Source of the DNA: Rhizobium ruizarguesonis | Lineage (GTDB): Bacteria > Pseudomonadota > Alphaproteobacteria > Rhizobiales > Rhizobiaceae | Length of the DNA: 64,000 bases | Direction: 5' to 3' | Assembly (NCBI RefSeq): GCF_012349115.1 | Contig: NZ_PQIG01000122.1 | Coordinates: forward strand, 186,001 to 250,000 | Shown here: positions 34,821 through 43,032 of the stretch, one piece after another | Numbering within the stretch: position 1 is the stretch's first letter | Layout of the letters: every line of letters starts with the position of its first letter | The notes under the pieces: generated by a model | Database searches by the model: none | What the model was told of the DNA's origin: nothing | Seen by the model: the letters and a program-made list of their open reading frames with translations, nothing else | Position numbers and translations under genes: made by a program

Positions 34821-36360
34821 GGCGATGTCCCTCGGATGATCCGGTCGATTGAGCGAGCACCGCATCCGCCGTGGTCTGCGACGAGATGAATTCCCGCACC
34901 ACGCGGCCGCGGAAGAGCACCAGGATGCGATCGGTGATACCAACGAGTTCGGGCAGATCCGAAGACAGCACGATGACGCCGGCGCCGCGCGACGCGAGTT
35001 CACCAATCAGCGTATAGATCTCGACCTTGGAGCCGATATCGACTCCGACCGTCGGTTCGTCGAGCAGATAGACCTCGGAACGGCGGCTCAGCCACTTGGC
35101 GATGGCGATCTTCTGCTGGTTGCCGCCCGAAAGCGTGCGCAGCAGGGCATCGCGCCCATTGGTCTTCACTTGCAGCCGCGTAATCAGAGCGTCCACTTCT
35201 CTCTGTTCGCGTCTGCGATCGAGAAAGCCGAAACGCGTGAAGCGGCCAAGGCTCGAAAGACTGATATTTTCCGCGACGCTGAGGTCGAGCGCGACGCCGT
35301 GGCGACGCCGATCTTCCGGTACCAGGGCGATCTCGAGGCCGGCCGCCTGGGTGGGATTGGTGAAACGGGCAGCCTTGCCGCTGATCTCGATATGGCCGGA
35401 AGCCGGGGTCTCCAGACCGAAGAGCGTGCGGACCAGCTCCTTTGCGCCGGAGCCGAGCAGGCCGGTGAGGCCGAGCACCTCGCCGCGGCGAAGCGTGAAA
35501 CTGATGTCGCTATATTTCCCCGGCGCCGACAGCTGCTCGACCTTGAGGATTTCCGCGCCGGGCGTCACCTGCGGCTTCGGAAACATCTCCTTGATGTCGC
35601 GTTCGACCATCAGCCGCGCAATCGCGCCAGCCGAGGTCTCCCCGATTGGCAGGGAGGCCACGTCGAGCCCATTGCGCAGCACGGTGACGTGGTCGCAGAG
35701 CTCTTCGATTTCGTTCAGGTAATGCGAGATATAGATGATGGTGACGCCTTCGTCGCGCAGACGGCGGATCAACCGGAAAAGGATATCGGCCTCGCGGCGC
35801 ACCAGTGCGGCCGTCGGCTCATCGAAGACGAGCACCTTCGGCTGATTGAGGAGCGCGCGGGTGATTTGCACGATCTGCTTTTCGGCAGTCGACAATTCGC
35901 TGATCAAGGCCGCGTTCGGCAACCGGATACCGAAATAGTCGTTGAGAATATCAGACGCGCGACGTTGCATCAGGCGCCGATCGAGGAACGGTGTGCCCGA
36001 TATCCGCGGTTCCCGGCCAAGGAACAGGGCTTCGCCGACAGTGAAGGTCGGCACCAGCAGCCGATCCTGGTGAATGAAGTGGATGCCAAGCTCTTCGGCA
36101 AGATGGGGTGTCAGCCTGTCGAATGTTTGCCCTTCGATCTCGATCCGGCCGCCGTCCGGCTGATGAAGACCGGCAAGCAGCTTGATCAGCGTCGACTTGC
36201 CGGCGCCGTTCTGGCCGACGAGACCGTGGATGGTGCCGCGCCTGACGATCAGCGACGCACCGGCAAGCGCCTGCGCACCGCCGAAATGCTTGACGATGCC
36301 TTCAAAGCGGATGATGTCGTCGCGTGCAGTGACCGGCTGCTTCAACGAAATGGCCGTCAT
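34810..36360 (-). CDS. Sugar ABC transporter ATPase, two ABC domains (RbsA/YtfR-like)
   Basis: A 516-residue tandem ATPase. Domain 1 has Walker A GQNGAGKST (about 54-62), and ISELSTAEKQIV as a degenerate signature, usual for RbsA-type proteins. Domain 2 has LLGSGAKEL in place of Walker A, also typical, and LSGGNQQKIAIAKWL as signature with VYLLDEPTVGVD. It energises import by the two permeases. Its start lies 65 bases after the stop of the binding-protein gene. Confidence 0.93.
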   Translation of the reverse strand: MTAISLKQPVTARDDIIRFEGIVKHFGGAQALAGASLIVRRGTIHGLVGQNGAGKSTLIKLLAGLHQPDGGRIEIEGQTFDRLTPHLAEELGIHFIHQDRLLVPTFTVGEALFLGREPRISGTPFLDRRLMQRRASDILNDYFGIRLPNAALISELSTAEKQIVQITRALLNQPKVLVFDEPTAALVRREADILFRLIRRLRDEGVTIIYISHYLNEIEELCDHVTVLRNGLDVASLPIGETSAGAIARLMVERDIKEMFPKPQVTPGAEILKVEQLSAPGKYSDISFTLRRGEVLGLTGLLGSGAKELVRTLFGLETPASGHIEISGKAARFTNPTQAAGLEIALVPEDRRRHGVALDLSVAENISLSSLGRFTRFGFLDRRREQREVDALITRLQVKTNGRDALLRTLSGGNQQKIAIAKWLSRRSEVYLLDEPTVGVDIGSKVEIYTLIGELASRGAGVIVLSSDLPELVGITDRILVLFRGRVVREFISSQTTADAVLAQSTGSSEGHRHVG

Positions 36361-36425
36361 GTCGATCTCTCCGGGCGGGCAGATTCCGAGCGATCCGGCG
36401 ATGAGCGGATCGCTCGTATTCCGTG

Positions 36426-37439
36426 TTAGCCGATGCCGAGCTTCTTGGTGACTTCGCCGACATTGGCCTTGTTGGCGAGCAGTGCCGGAACATAGGTCTC
36501 GCGCGGCAGGGTCTGGCCGGCGAGCAGCTTGACAACGTTGCGGATGGCGGTGCGGCCGATTTCCGCCGGCTGCTGGGCGACATCGGCGCCGGCCGGCGAA
36601 TTCGGATCGGCGATGAGCTGGAGCACTTCCGGGCTGCCATCGACGCCGTAGGTGCGAATCTCCGTCCGCCCGGCAGCCGTCAACGCCTGGGTCGCGCCAA
36701 GCTGCGGAATGTCCCAGGCCGACCAGATCGCCTTGATCGAACCTTTTTCCGGATATTTGTTGAGGATTGCCGTGATCTGCGTGAAAGCGTCCTGCACGGT
36801 ATTCGGGATGACGTCGCGCAGTTCCGGCTGGAGGATTTTCACCTTCGGGAAATATTTGACGACATTGACCAGCTGGTCGTAGCGGATCGCGCAGGGGGTT
36901 ACGCCGTAGAAGCCGTTGAAGACGACGATATTGCCTTCGCCGCCGATATCGGAGACGAGCTGCAGCGCCAGATCCTTGCCGATGCCCCAGTTATCGGAGG
37001 TGGTGTTGTTGATCGAATTGGTCGAACCGACGTCGACGGTCAGAACCGGGATCCCGGCATCGCGCGCCTTCTTCAGCCAGGGATCGATGACGCTGAGCGT
37101 TCCAAGGATCTGAACGATCGCATCCGGCTTCTGGGCAATCAGCGTCTGCAGCTGCGAGACCAGCTTGCCGTCATTGCGTCCGGCATCGACGGCGATCGGC
37201 TCGCCACCGAGGCGCTTTACCTCCTCGATCTGGGCATTATAGGCCTGCAGATCGAAGAAGTGATCGGTGCCGGTTGCGCTGATGGCGATGCGCTTGCCTT
37301 TCAGCGACAATTCTTCGCCCGCGGCAAAAGCCGGCTTCTGCCCGATGAGCGAAGCACCAGCGACGGCGACCCCGGCCGCGGCAGACAGTTTCAGCAGATC
37401 TCGTCGTCCGAGACCGTTTTCAGACTTTTCGATGCTCAT
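36426..37439 (-). CDS. Sugar-binding protein with Tat-type signal
   Basis: A 337-residue Peripla_BP_4 sugar-binding protein, first gene of the operon. The N-terminus has a twin-arginine motif (GRRDLLKLSAAAGV, Arg12-Arg13) and a hydrophobic stretch ending QKPAFA, so folded export through Tat is likely. GGAGAG precedes ATG 37439. Mature-domain features are KRIAISATGTDHFFD, VQILGTLSVIDPWLKKA, and TYGVDGSPEVLQLI. The substrate is unknown. A tandem ATAGATTAA repeat 28 bases upstream may be the operator. Confidence 0.9.
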   Translation of the reverse strand: MSIEKSENGLGRRDLLKLSAAAGVAVAGASLIGQKPAFAAGEELSLKGKRIAISATGTDHFFDLQAYNAQIEEVKRLGGEPIAVDAGRNDGKLVSQLQTLIAQKPDAIVQILGTLSVIDPWLKKARDAGIPVLTVDVGSTNSINNTTSDNWGIGKDLALQLVSDIGGEGNIVVFNGFYGVTPCAIRYDQLVNVVKYFPKVKILQPELRDVIPNTVQDAFTQITAILNKYPEKGSIKAIWSAWDIPQLGATQALTAAGRTEIRTYGVDGSPEVLQLIADPNSPAGADVAQQPAEIGRTAIRNVVKLLAGQTLPRETYVPALLANKANVGEVTKKLGIG

Positions 37440-37466
37440 CGCCACTCTCTCCAATTAATTATGTCT

Positions 37467-37484
37467 ATAGATTAAATAGATTAA
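37467..37484. repeat. Tandem ATAGATTAA repeat, candidate operator of the sugar ABC operon
   Basis: Two perfect, abutting copies of ATAGATTAA (37467-37475 and 37476-37484), upstream of the binding-protein start. The 9-base period is near one helical turn, as for regulators that bind direct repeats such as AraC-type proteins, one of which is encoded divergently. Confidence 0.4.
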
Positions 37485-37551
37485 TGCCGGTGGATAGGAA
37501 CGAATTTCCAAAAGAACGATCTTCGGGGAAAAGAGTGGATGGAGCGAAAGC

Positions 37552-37791
37552 TCATCCCTGGCTCGATTTCCCGCGACCGGGAATGATTTCGGAGGCCTCG
37601 GTGGTTTTCAGAGCGGTCAGATGAGTCTGCAGCCACCGATCAGGAAGAACGTGCACTGCATAATTCTTGCGCATGCGACCCAATTTGCCGAAGGCGAACT
37701 CCTGCCAGGCCGCGGTGCCGTGTGGCGCGACAGCAGGCGTAAAATCACGATTTAATGGGCACGGTCGGGGTTTATGCCACGACGTTGATAG
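37552..37791 (-). pseudogene. Protein-like gene remnant without start codon
   Basis: An open frame of 79 codons from the TAG at 37792-37794 to a TGA at 37552-37554. Its only ATG lies 31 codons before the stop region, with no ribosome-binding site. The composition is protein-like, with aromatic and charged residues well spread: FTPAVAPHGTAAWQEFAFGK, MRKNYAVHVLPDRWLQTHL, then TTEASEIIPGRG. I do not recognise the family. It reads as the 3' end of a lost gene whose 5' part was replaced by the AraC gene region. Confidence 0.35.
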
Positions 37792-37856
37792 CTAGCGCGA
37801 AGCTTCGCTCCAGTTGGCGCGCAACTTGCCTCTCTCCTGCCAGGGAGAATGAAACA

Positions 37857-38720
37857 ATGCCCGACATCGACCCGCAGATTTTCTCAATAAGCCGGCCATC
37901 CCTTGGAGGCTACAAGGCCTTCGTTCAACGCGACATGATCGTCGAGACCTATCGTAGCGCCGCGGGGCAAATGGTTTCGAGGGGCTCCCTTCATAGAATT
38001 TCGATCAACCGCACGGCGCACGGCAAATACGCCTATCGGCTCGGAAGCGGGGCGTTCCGCAAAGTTGAGAGGCCGCCGTTCACCCTGGGATTTCAACCGG
38101 CCGCCACGGTCCTCGAAGTCGATGGCGATGCGGCGGATTATATCTCGATTTTCCAGTCCCCTGCGCTCTACAGCGGCATTGGCGGCTCTCGCTTCGATCC
38201 CGAGCATTGGGATAGTGACGCGCTCAGCGCGACGACTGATCCGACAACGCTGCAGGTCGCGCTCTCCCTTGCATTTGCCGCCGAGAAGACCGGGCGCGAC
38301 GATCCGCTTTTGATGCAGCATCTGGGGATGGCGCTCGCCTGCTGCGTTGTAAAGCTACTGGGCGCCAAACCTGAAGTCGGCGATCGTCCGCTGACATCGG
38401 ACAATCTCCGGCGTGTGATCGATTACATCGAGAACCTGCTTGGCAAATCCGATCTGAGTGTGGAGGAGCTCGCCGGGGTGGCCCATATGAGCCCCTTTCA
38501 CTTCAGCCGGGAATTCAAACGGGCAGCCGGCATGGCGCCGCATCGCTTCGTTCTGGAACGCAGGATCGAGCGGGCGCGACTTTACCTCGCCGATGGCAAG
38601 GAGACGCTCGCAAACATCGCTTATGCCACAGGCTTTTCCAGCCAGGCGCATTTCTCCAGCGTCTTTCGCCGTCTGATGGGGGCGACCCCGAAGGAATACC
38701 AGCGTTCGGTCTGTCTTTGA
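37857..38720 (+). CDS. AraC-family regulator
   Basis: A 287-residue regulator. AGGGAGAATG precedes ATG 37857. The N-terminal 180 residues form a cupin-like sensor without recognised ligand motif. The C-terminal AraC HTH pair is at about residues 190-285: LSVEELAGVAHMSPFHFSRE and the second helix block NIAYATGFSSQAHFSSVFRR with GATPKEY. It is divergent from the sugar ABC operon and upstream of a VOC gene and the NMT1-type importer, so either neighbour could be its target. Confidence 0.9.
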   Translation: MPDIDPQIFSISRPSLGGYKAFVQRDMIVETYRSAAGQMVSRGSLHRISINRTAHGKYAYRLGSGAFRKVERPPFTLGFQPAATVLEVDGDAADYISIFQSPALYSGIGGSRFDPEHWDSDALSATTDPTTLQVALSLAFAAEKTGRDDPLLMQHLGMALACCVVKLLGAKPEVGDRPLTSDNLRRVIDYIENLLGKSDLSVEELAGVAHMSPFHFSREFKRAAGMAPHRFVLERRIERARLYLADGKETLANIAYATGFSSQAHFSSVFRRLMGATPKEYQRSVCL

Positions 38721-38827
38721 GCCGGCTCTTGCCGATGACAGATCAGCAGCTTTGCGAAAGACAACCGCACGAATTTGAAATCTCTTGAGGCTGCGGTCTG
38801 CGAGGCTTTTCCCATCAGGAGGCCCAT

Positions 38828-39265
38828 ATGACCGCTTTTGCCCAAACCAATCCGATTACCGACATCTGCTTTTTGGTCGAGGATATCGACAAAGCATCGG
38901 CCTTCTATGTCGAGCGGCTTGGCTTCAAGCCGCGCCGCCGGGCTCCGGGCTTTGCCGATTTCAAAGGGGCGGGCGTGACGCTGGCGCTATGGGAGATCGA
39001 GCATATTGCCGAAAATACCGGTGTCTCTAGCCGCCGTGCCCCTCCAGGTGCGCACAAGGCCTGCGCGGCCATCGAGCTCGCCTCGCCAGAGCAGGTCGAT
39101 GCTGCCTATGCGGAGCTGAAAGCTGCGGGCGTGCTCTTCTACGCGCCGCCGCAGGACTATGTCTGGAACGCGCGATGCGTCTATTTCGCCGATCCTGACG
39201 ACAACCTCTGGGAAATCTATGCGTGGTCCGCAGGCGGCCCGATCGGTGACATCGGCCCGCAATAG
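38828..39265 (+). CDS. VOC-superfamily protein linked to an NMT1-type importer
   Basis: A 145-residue glyoxalase/dioxygenase-fold protein. CAGGAGG precedes ATG 38828. Visible elements are ITDICFLVEDIDKASAFYVE at the first module and ARCVYFADPDDNLWEIYAW with the C-terminal metal Glu. It is 51 bases upstream of the binding-protein gene, so it is probably in the same operon and may act on the imported compound, or on an aldehyde or aromatic derived from it. Confidence 0.85.
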   Translation: MTAFAQTNPITDICFLVEDIDKASAFYVERLGFKPRRRAPGFADFKGAGVTLALWEIEHIAENTGVSSRRAPPGAHKACAAIELASPEQVDAAYAELKAAGVLFYAPPQDYVWNARCVYFADPDDNLWEIYAWSAGGPIGDIGPQ

Positions 39266-39316
39266 CGAGCGCAATCGCCGGTCGTCCAACAATCCAACAA
39301 GGGGAAAGGCAAGCAA

Positions 39317-40363
39317 ATGAACGGGGATGACAAACAAATCGTGGTCGGCAGGCGTACCGTCCTGAAGGGCGGCGCCTTTGCCCTTGCTGCAGCGACGGCA
39401 GGGATCAGCGTGTTCGTGCCGCGTCAATCAAAAGCCGCCGCTTCCAAGGTCGTCATCAAATATGACTGGCTGATGAGCAATGGCCAGATCGGCGATATCG
39501 TCGCAGTCAAGCAAGGCCTGTTCGAGGCCGAGGGTCTAGACGTCGAGTTTTCCCCCGGCGGTCCCAATTCGGCAACGGTGCCGCCCGTGATCACGGGTGA
39601 TGCGCAGCTCGGCCAATTTTCGGATTCGGCACAGCTTCTTCTTGCCAGGTCGTCCGGCGTGCCGATCAGGATCTTCGCCTGCGGTTTCCGCATGGCGCCG
39701 TTCGCCTTCTATTCACTGCCGAAGGCGCCGATCCGCACCGTCAAGGATATGGTCGGCAAGCGCATCGGCATCCAGCCGACAGCCCGTTACGTGCTCGATG
39801 CCATTCTGCTGAAGAACGATATCGATCCATCGAGCCTGACCATCACCAATATCGGCTTCGACATGACGCCGCTGATGACCGGCCAGGTCGATGCCGTGAC
39901 CGGGTGGATCACCAACACGCAGGCGCTTTCCATCATCGGTCCCGACCGGATCGATCTGATGATGAAGGAGACGGGCCTGCCCTCCTACGCCAATGTCTAT
40001 TTTGCCACCGACGATGCCGTGACCGGCCATGCCGAGACACTGGCAAAGGTGCTGCGTGCCGTCGCCAAGGGCTGGGCCTGGACGCATGAACATCCTGAAG
40101 AGGCGGTCAAACTGACGGTGGAAGCCTATCCGCAGCTCGACCTTGCCGTAGAGCTGAAGACGGTGCCGCGCATCCTGTCGCTGAGCTTCGACGCAGCGAC
40201 CGGGAGGGATGGCTGGGGCAGCTTCGATCCGGCCGCGCTTGCCGAGCAGATTGCCGTTTACGACAAGATCGGTCAGTTCAAGAGCGGCGCGCCGAAGCTG
40301 GAGGATTGCTATACGACTGAGATACTCGACATGACGGCGGGTGACCGCCCGAAGATTGCGTGA
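39317..40363 (+). CDS. NMT1/THI5-like (SsuA/TauA-type) substrate-binding protein
   Basis: A 348-residue periplasmic binding protein. The twin-arginine start GRRTVLKGGAFALA (Arg12-Arg13) suggests Tat export, with cleavage near the SKAAA region. The NMT1 domain shows KVVIKYDWLMSNGQIGDIVA, AVKQGLFEAEGLDVEF, and the conserved VGKRIGIQPTARYVLDAI. Family members bind sulfonates, nitrate, pyrimidine precursors of thiamin, riboflavin or aromatics; the MSNGQIGDI region differs from ThiY-type proteins I know, so no substrate is proposed. Its stop overlaps the ATPase GTG start by four bases. Confidence 0.88.
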   Translation: MNGDDKQIVVGRRTVLKGGAFALAAATAGISVFVPRQSKAAASKVVIKYDWLMSNGQIGDIVAVKQGLFEAEGLDVEFSPGGPNSATVPPVITGDAQLGQFSDSAQLLLARSSGVPIRIFACGFRMAPFAFYSLPKAPIRTVKDMVGKRIGIQPTARYVLDAILLKNDIDPSSLTITNIGFDMTPLMTGQVDAVTGWITNTQALSIIGPDRIDLMMKETGLPSYANVYFATDDAVTGHAETLAKVLRAVAKGWAWTHEHPEEAVKLTVEAYPQLDLAVELKTVPRILSLSFDAATGRDGWGSFDPAALAEQIAVYDKIGQFKSGAPKLEDCYTTEILDMTAGDRPKIA

Positions 40364-41160
40364 GAGCGGATTTGCCTGAAGCAGCGGCCATCGAAACCAA
40401 GGATCTGGCTGTCGGTTATGCCGGCGCTGTCGAGACGACCCGCATTCTGTCCGGCGTCGACCTCAGCGTCGACAGGGGCGAGTTTCTGACCATTCTTGGT
40501 CCCTCCGGCTGCGGCAAGTCGACCTTGCTGCGTGCGGTGGCGGATCTTCTCCCGCCGCTTGACGGGCGGCTGTCGGTGCTCGGCAGGACAGCGTCGGAGG
40601 CGCGCCGGCGGCGCGAGGTCGCCTTCGTCTTTCAGGACGCAACGCTGCTGCCGTGGCGGACTGTGAGGGAGAATGTCGCGCTGCCGCTGCAGGTGGGGAA
40701 GAAGAGCGTCTCGCGATCGGTCGATCCACGGCCCGACCACTGGATCGAACTGGTCGGCCTGTCGCATCTGGCCGACCGCTATCCGCATCAACTGTCCGGG
40801 GGCCAGCGCCAGCGCGTCGCCATAGCGCGCGCGCTTCAATGCGAGCCGGATATCCTGCTCATGGACGAACCTTTCGGTGCGCTCGACGAGATCACCCGCG
40901 AACGACTGAACGACGAGCTTCTGGACGTCTGGCGCCGGACCGGCACGACCATCCTGTTCGTCACCCACAGCGTCGTCGAGGCGATCTATCTCGGCGGACG
41001 CGTGCTGGTCCTGGCGGCCAATCCGGGTCGCGTCCAGGCGCTGATCGACCTTGCACCGCTGAAAGACGAGCGTGGGCTCTGTCGGCGCGAGAGTCTCGAT
41101 GTCCAGGAGACCGCCGCCCGTCTGCGCCAATTGCTGCAGCAGGGGAGTTCGGCTGTATGA
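40360..41160 (+). CDS. ABC transporter ATPase (SsuB/TauB type)
   Basis: A 266-residue single-domain ATPase: Walker A LGPSGCGKST (about 46-55), FVFQDATLLPWRTVREN Q-loop block characteristic of the nitrate/sulfonate group, signature LSGGQRQR, Walker B ILLMDEPFGALDE and switch His in FVTHSVVEA. The GTG start at 40360 overlaps the previous stop (GTGA), and the stop overlaps the permease start (ATGA). Confidence 0.92.
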   Translation: MRADLPEAAAIETKDLAVGYAGAVETTRILSGVDLSVDRGEFLTILGPSGCGKSTLLRAVADLLPPLDGRLSVLGRTASEARRRREVAFVFQDATLLPWRTVRENVALPLQVGKKSVSRSVDPRPDHWIELVGLSHLADRYPHQLSGGQRQRVAIARALQCEPDILLMDEPFGALDEITRERLNDELLDVWRRTGTTILFVTHSVVEAIYLGGRVLVLAANPGRVQALIDLAPLKDERGLCRRESLDVQETAARLRQLLQQGSSAV

Positions 41161-41927
41161 CGCATCGTCCGTTGTCGTTCGCCGAGGCAATCGGCCTTCC
41201 TGTTATCGGCGCCCTCTCGTTGCTTGTCGCCTGGCAATGGCTGGTGCCCGCTCTCGGTATTCCGGCCTATATCGTTCCAACGCCGCTGGCGATCCTGCGC
41301 ACGCTTGGCATCGAATGGCGCTTCCTGCTGTCGAATGCGATCCCGACATGGGGCGAGGCGGGCCTCGGCTTCCTCCTGGGCAACAGTCTCGCTGTGATCA
41401 TGGCGATTGCCTTTGTCTATAATCCGCGCTTCCAAGCCGCCTATTTTCCCGTTGTCCTGCTCTTCAATACCATCCCCGTGCTGGCGCTTGCACCGATCAT
41501 CATCCTCATCTTCGGCCTCGGCATACTACCAAAAGTCATCATCGCCGCTCTCATCTGCTTCTTCCCAACCCTGGTGAATACCGCCCGGGGCCTCAATCTG
41601 GCGACCGCGAGCGAGCTTGACCTGATGCATGTGCTTTCGGCGAGTGGGTGGGAGACCTTCTGGCGCCTGCGCGCGCCACGATCTGCCCCCTTGCTCTTTG
41701 CTTCGCTGCGCATTTCGGCAACCACCTGTGTGATCGGCGCGATCGTCGGGGAGTGGATCGGTTCGAACCAGGGGCTGGGGGCTGTCATCATCCAGTCGAC
41801 ATTCAACTATCAGGCGGAAAGGCTCTTTGCCGCCGTCGTGCTCGCCTCGTTCTCCGGCATCGTCTTTTTTGCCGCTGTTGCCCAGATCGAGCGGATTTTC
41901 CGTCGGCTGCAGCCGGGGCAGAGCTGA
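41157..41927 (+). CDS. ABC transporter permease (SsuC/TauC type)
   Basis: A 256-residue inner-membrane permease starting at ATG 41157, inside the ATPase stop. Six hydrophobic helices are visible; the coupling loop is SASGWETFWRLRAPRSAPLL near residues 160-180, followed by ISATTCVIGAIVGEW. The same frame is open far upstream across the ATPase gene, but only as shadow. It is the last gene of the operon, and a hairpin follows at 41978-42005. Confidence 0.92.
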   Translation: MTHRPLSFAEAIGLPVIGALSLLVAWQWLVPALGIPAYIVPTPLAILRTLGIEWRFLLSNAIPTWGEAGLGFLLGNSLAVIMAIAFVYNPRFQAAYFPVVLLFNTIPVLALAPIIILIFGLGILPKVIIAALICFFPTLVNTARGLNLATASELDLMHVLSASGWETFWRLRAPRSAPLLFASLRISATTCVIGAIVGEWIGSNQGLGAVIIQSTFNYQAERLFAAVVLASFSGIVFFAAVAQIERIFRRLQPGQS

Positions 41928-41977
41928 AAGCGTTCAATGCGGGCGCTGCAACGCTGACGCTTTTAAGGATATGACAA

Positions 41978-42005
41978 GGCCCCCCGCTGTTATCTGCGGG
42001 AGGCC
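41978..42005. terminator. Hairpin between the importer operon and the AlaRS-like gene
   Basis: GGCCCCCCGC (41978-41987) pairs with GCGGGAGGCC (41996-42005), one mismatch, 8-nt loop. It sits between convergent genes without a clear U-run. Confidence 0.5.
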
Positions 42006-42015
42006 ATGCCCGTTG

Positions 42016-42878
42016 CTACTCCTCCATGCTCTCACGGATGTCGGAGAAATCAATGCCATGGGTGTCGAACCACCAGTCGGGACTCATGTCGGAATGGCGG
42101 TCACGCAGACGCAGATATTTGGCGCGCAGCCGCTTCTGGCGTTCGACCTCTTCCTTGAAGAAGGGGTGATCGAGCGTGCCGCCCATCTTGTGGATGCGAC
42201 GGAGCAGTTTTCGCAAGACGTATCCCTGCTCCTTGTTGCCCGGCCGGTAGCCGTTTTCCACGATCGTCATGACCGTCTCGCGCAGCGTTCCGAGCGCATC
42301 GACTTGCGGCGTGCCGTTGACGATCATGTCGAGACGTTCCGCGCCGAAGCCGACGTCGATGCAGGTTCCGAGCGGATTGACGATGTTTCCGATCTCGACG
42401 CCATCCTTATAGAACTCAGTGCAGTATCCGCTGATGCTGCCATCGCTCCACATGCATTCCGGATCCGGCACGATGGGCACGCGCGCCCCATAGAGCGGCG
42501 TCCATTCCACCAGACGGTCGGGATGGATCGTCACATGATCCGGCACGAGCCCCAGCGTTCCCAGAAACTCGAGCCAGAAATCGATGGCATTGCCGACGGT
42601 CATTTCCCTGAAGGAGAAAAGGCCGAGCATGGTGAAATGGAGAAGATGGGTTCCGTCGCCGATCTCGTCGAGGTCGCCCATGCGCAGGCAAGCCTGGCTG
42701 TTTGCGACGGTTCCACTATGGGAGGGATCGGAGAAGAGGGGCTTGTACTGCTGCATTCCAGCGCTGCAGAAGAGCGTGGTATCATTATGCGGCCGTACGG
42801 ATTGGATGCGTATGAAATCGATGCCCTTGGAAAGGCAGAACTGTTGATATTGCTGGATCAGGCGTCCCGCGGTGACAT
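42016..42878 (-). CDS. Stand-alone alanyl-tRNA synthetase-like catalytic domain, start region frameshifted
   Basis: The product resembles only the class II catalytic core of AlaRS (about 285 residues; full AlaRS is near 880). Visible motifs are VRPHNDTTLFCSAGMQQYKP, ANSQACLRMGDLDEIGDG and GFGAERLDMIVNG. Editing and C-Ala domains are absent. It might charge alanine to a non-tRNA acceptor or act as a regulator; this is inference. Oddity: the textbook start (AAGGAGG at 42891-42885, then ATG 42878) reads only six codons to a TGA at 42860, while the conserved frame continues one base off (TAGRLIQQYQQ). One inserted base in the CCGCGGG stretch would restore an in-frame start. The conserved frame otherwise runs back to a TTG at 43014 with no ribosome-binding site. 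Confidence 0.75.
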
Positions 42879-42989
42879 AGGCAACCTCCTTCGTTGTTCG
42901 TGTGCCTTTAGAAAAGATAGTGGTCTCCGGCGTGCACGGCAACCTGCCGCTATCGAAGATAAGCCGAATGGCACTCTTGAAGATTGGCT

Positions 42990-43017
42990 CACTTGAGGCT
43001 AAATATAGCCTCAAGTG
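42990..43017. promoter_or_regulatory. Perfect 28-bp palindromic operator of the Xre-RES module
   Basis: CACTTGAGGCTA (42990-43001), AATA centre, TAGCCTCAAGTG (43006-43017): 12-bp arms without mismatch, ending 15 bases before the antitoxin start and just before its ribosome-binding site. Xre-type antitoxins autorepress from such sites. The site also faces the AlaRS-like gene on the other strand. Confidence 0.75.
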
Positions 43018-43032
43018 GAAAGGAGCTTTGCC

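Larger units (their letters stand above)
37440..37856. other. Divergent region between sugar operon and araC-type gene
   Basis: About 415 bases holding the promoters of two divergent units. It includes a tandem 9-bp repeat at 37467-37484 and a start-less but protein-like open stretch on the minus strand (37552-37791), described separately. No other gene is supported. Confidence 0.5.

Noticed and set aside
34849..36429. Plus-strand frame of 526 codons
   Set aside because: Antisense to the tandem ABC ATPase with conserved Walker motifs; the composition is Arg/Asp-rich nonsense.
39266..39316. Thiamin (TPP) riboswitch before the NMT1-type binding protein
   Set aside because: The gap is 51 bases and lacks the CUGAGA core, so there is no riboswitch and no support for a thiamin-precursor role.
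41827..42996. Plus-strand frame of 389 codons opposite the AlaRS-like gene
   Set aside because: The AlaRS motifs are on the minus strand; the plus frame begins inside the permease gene and has no start signals.
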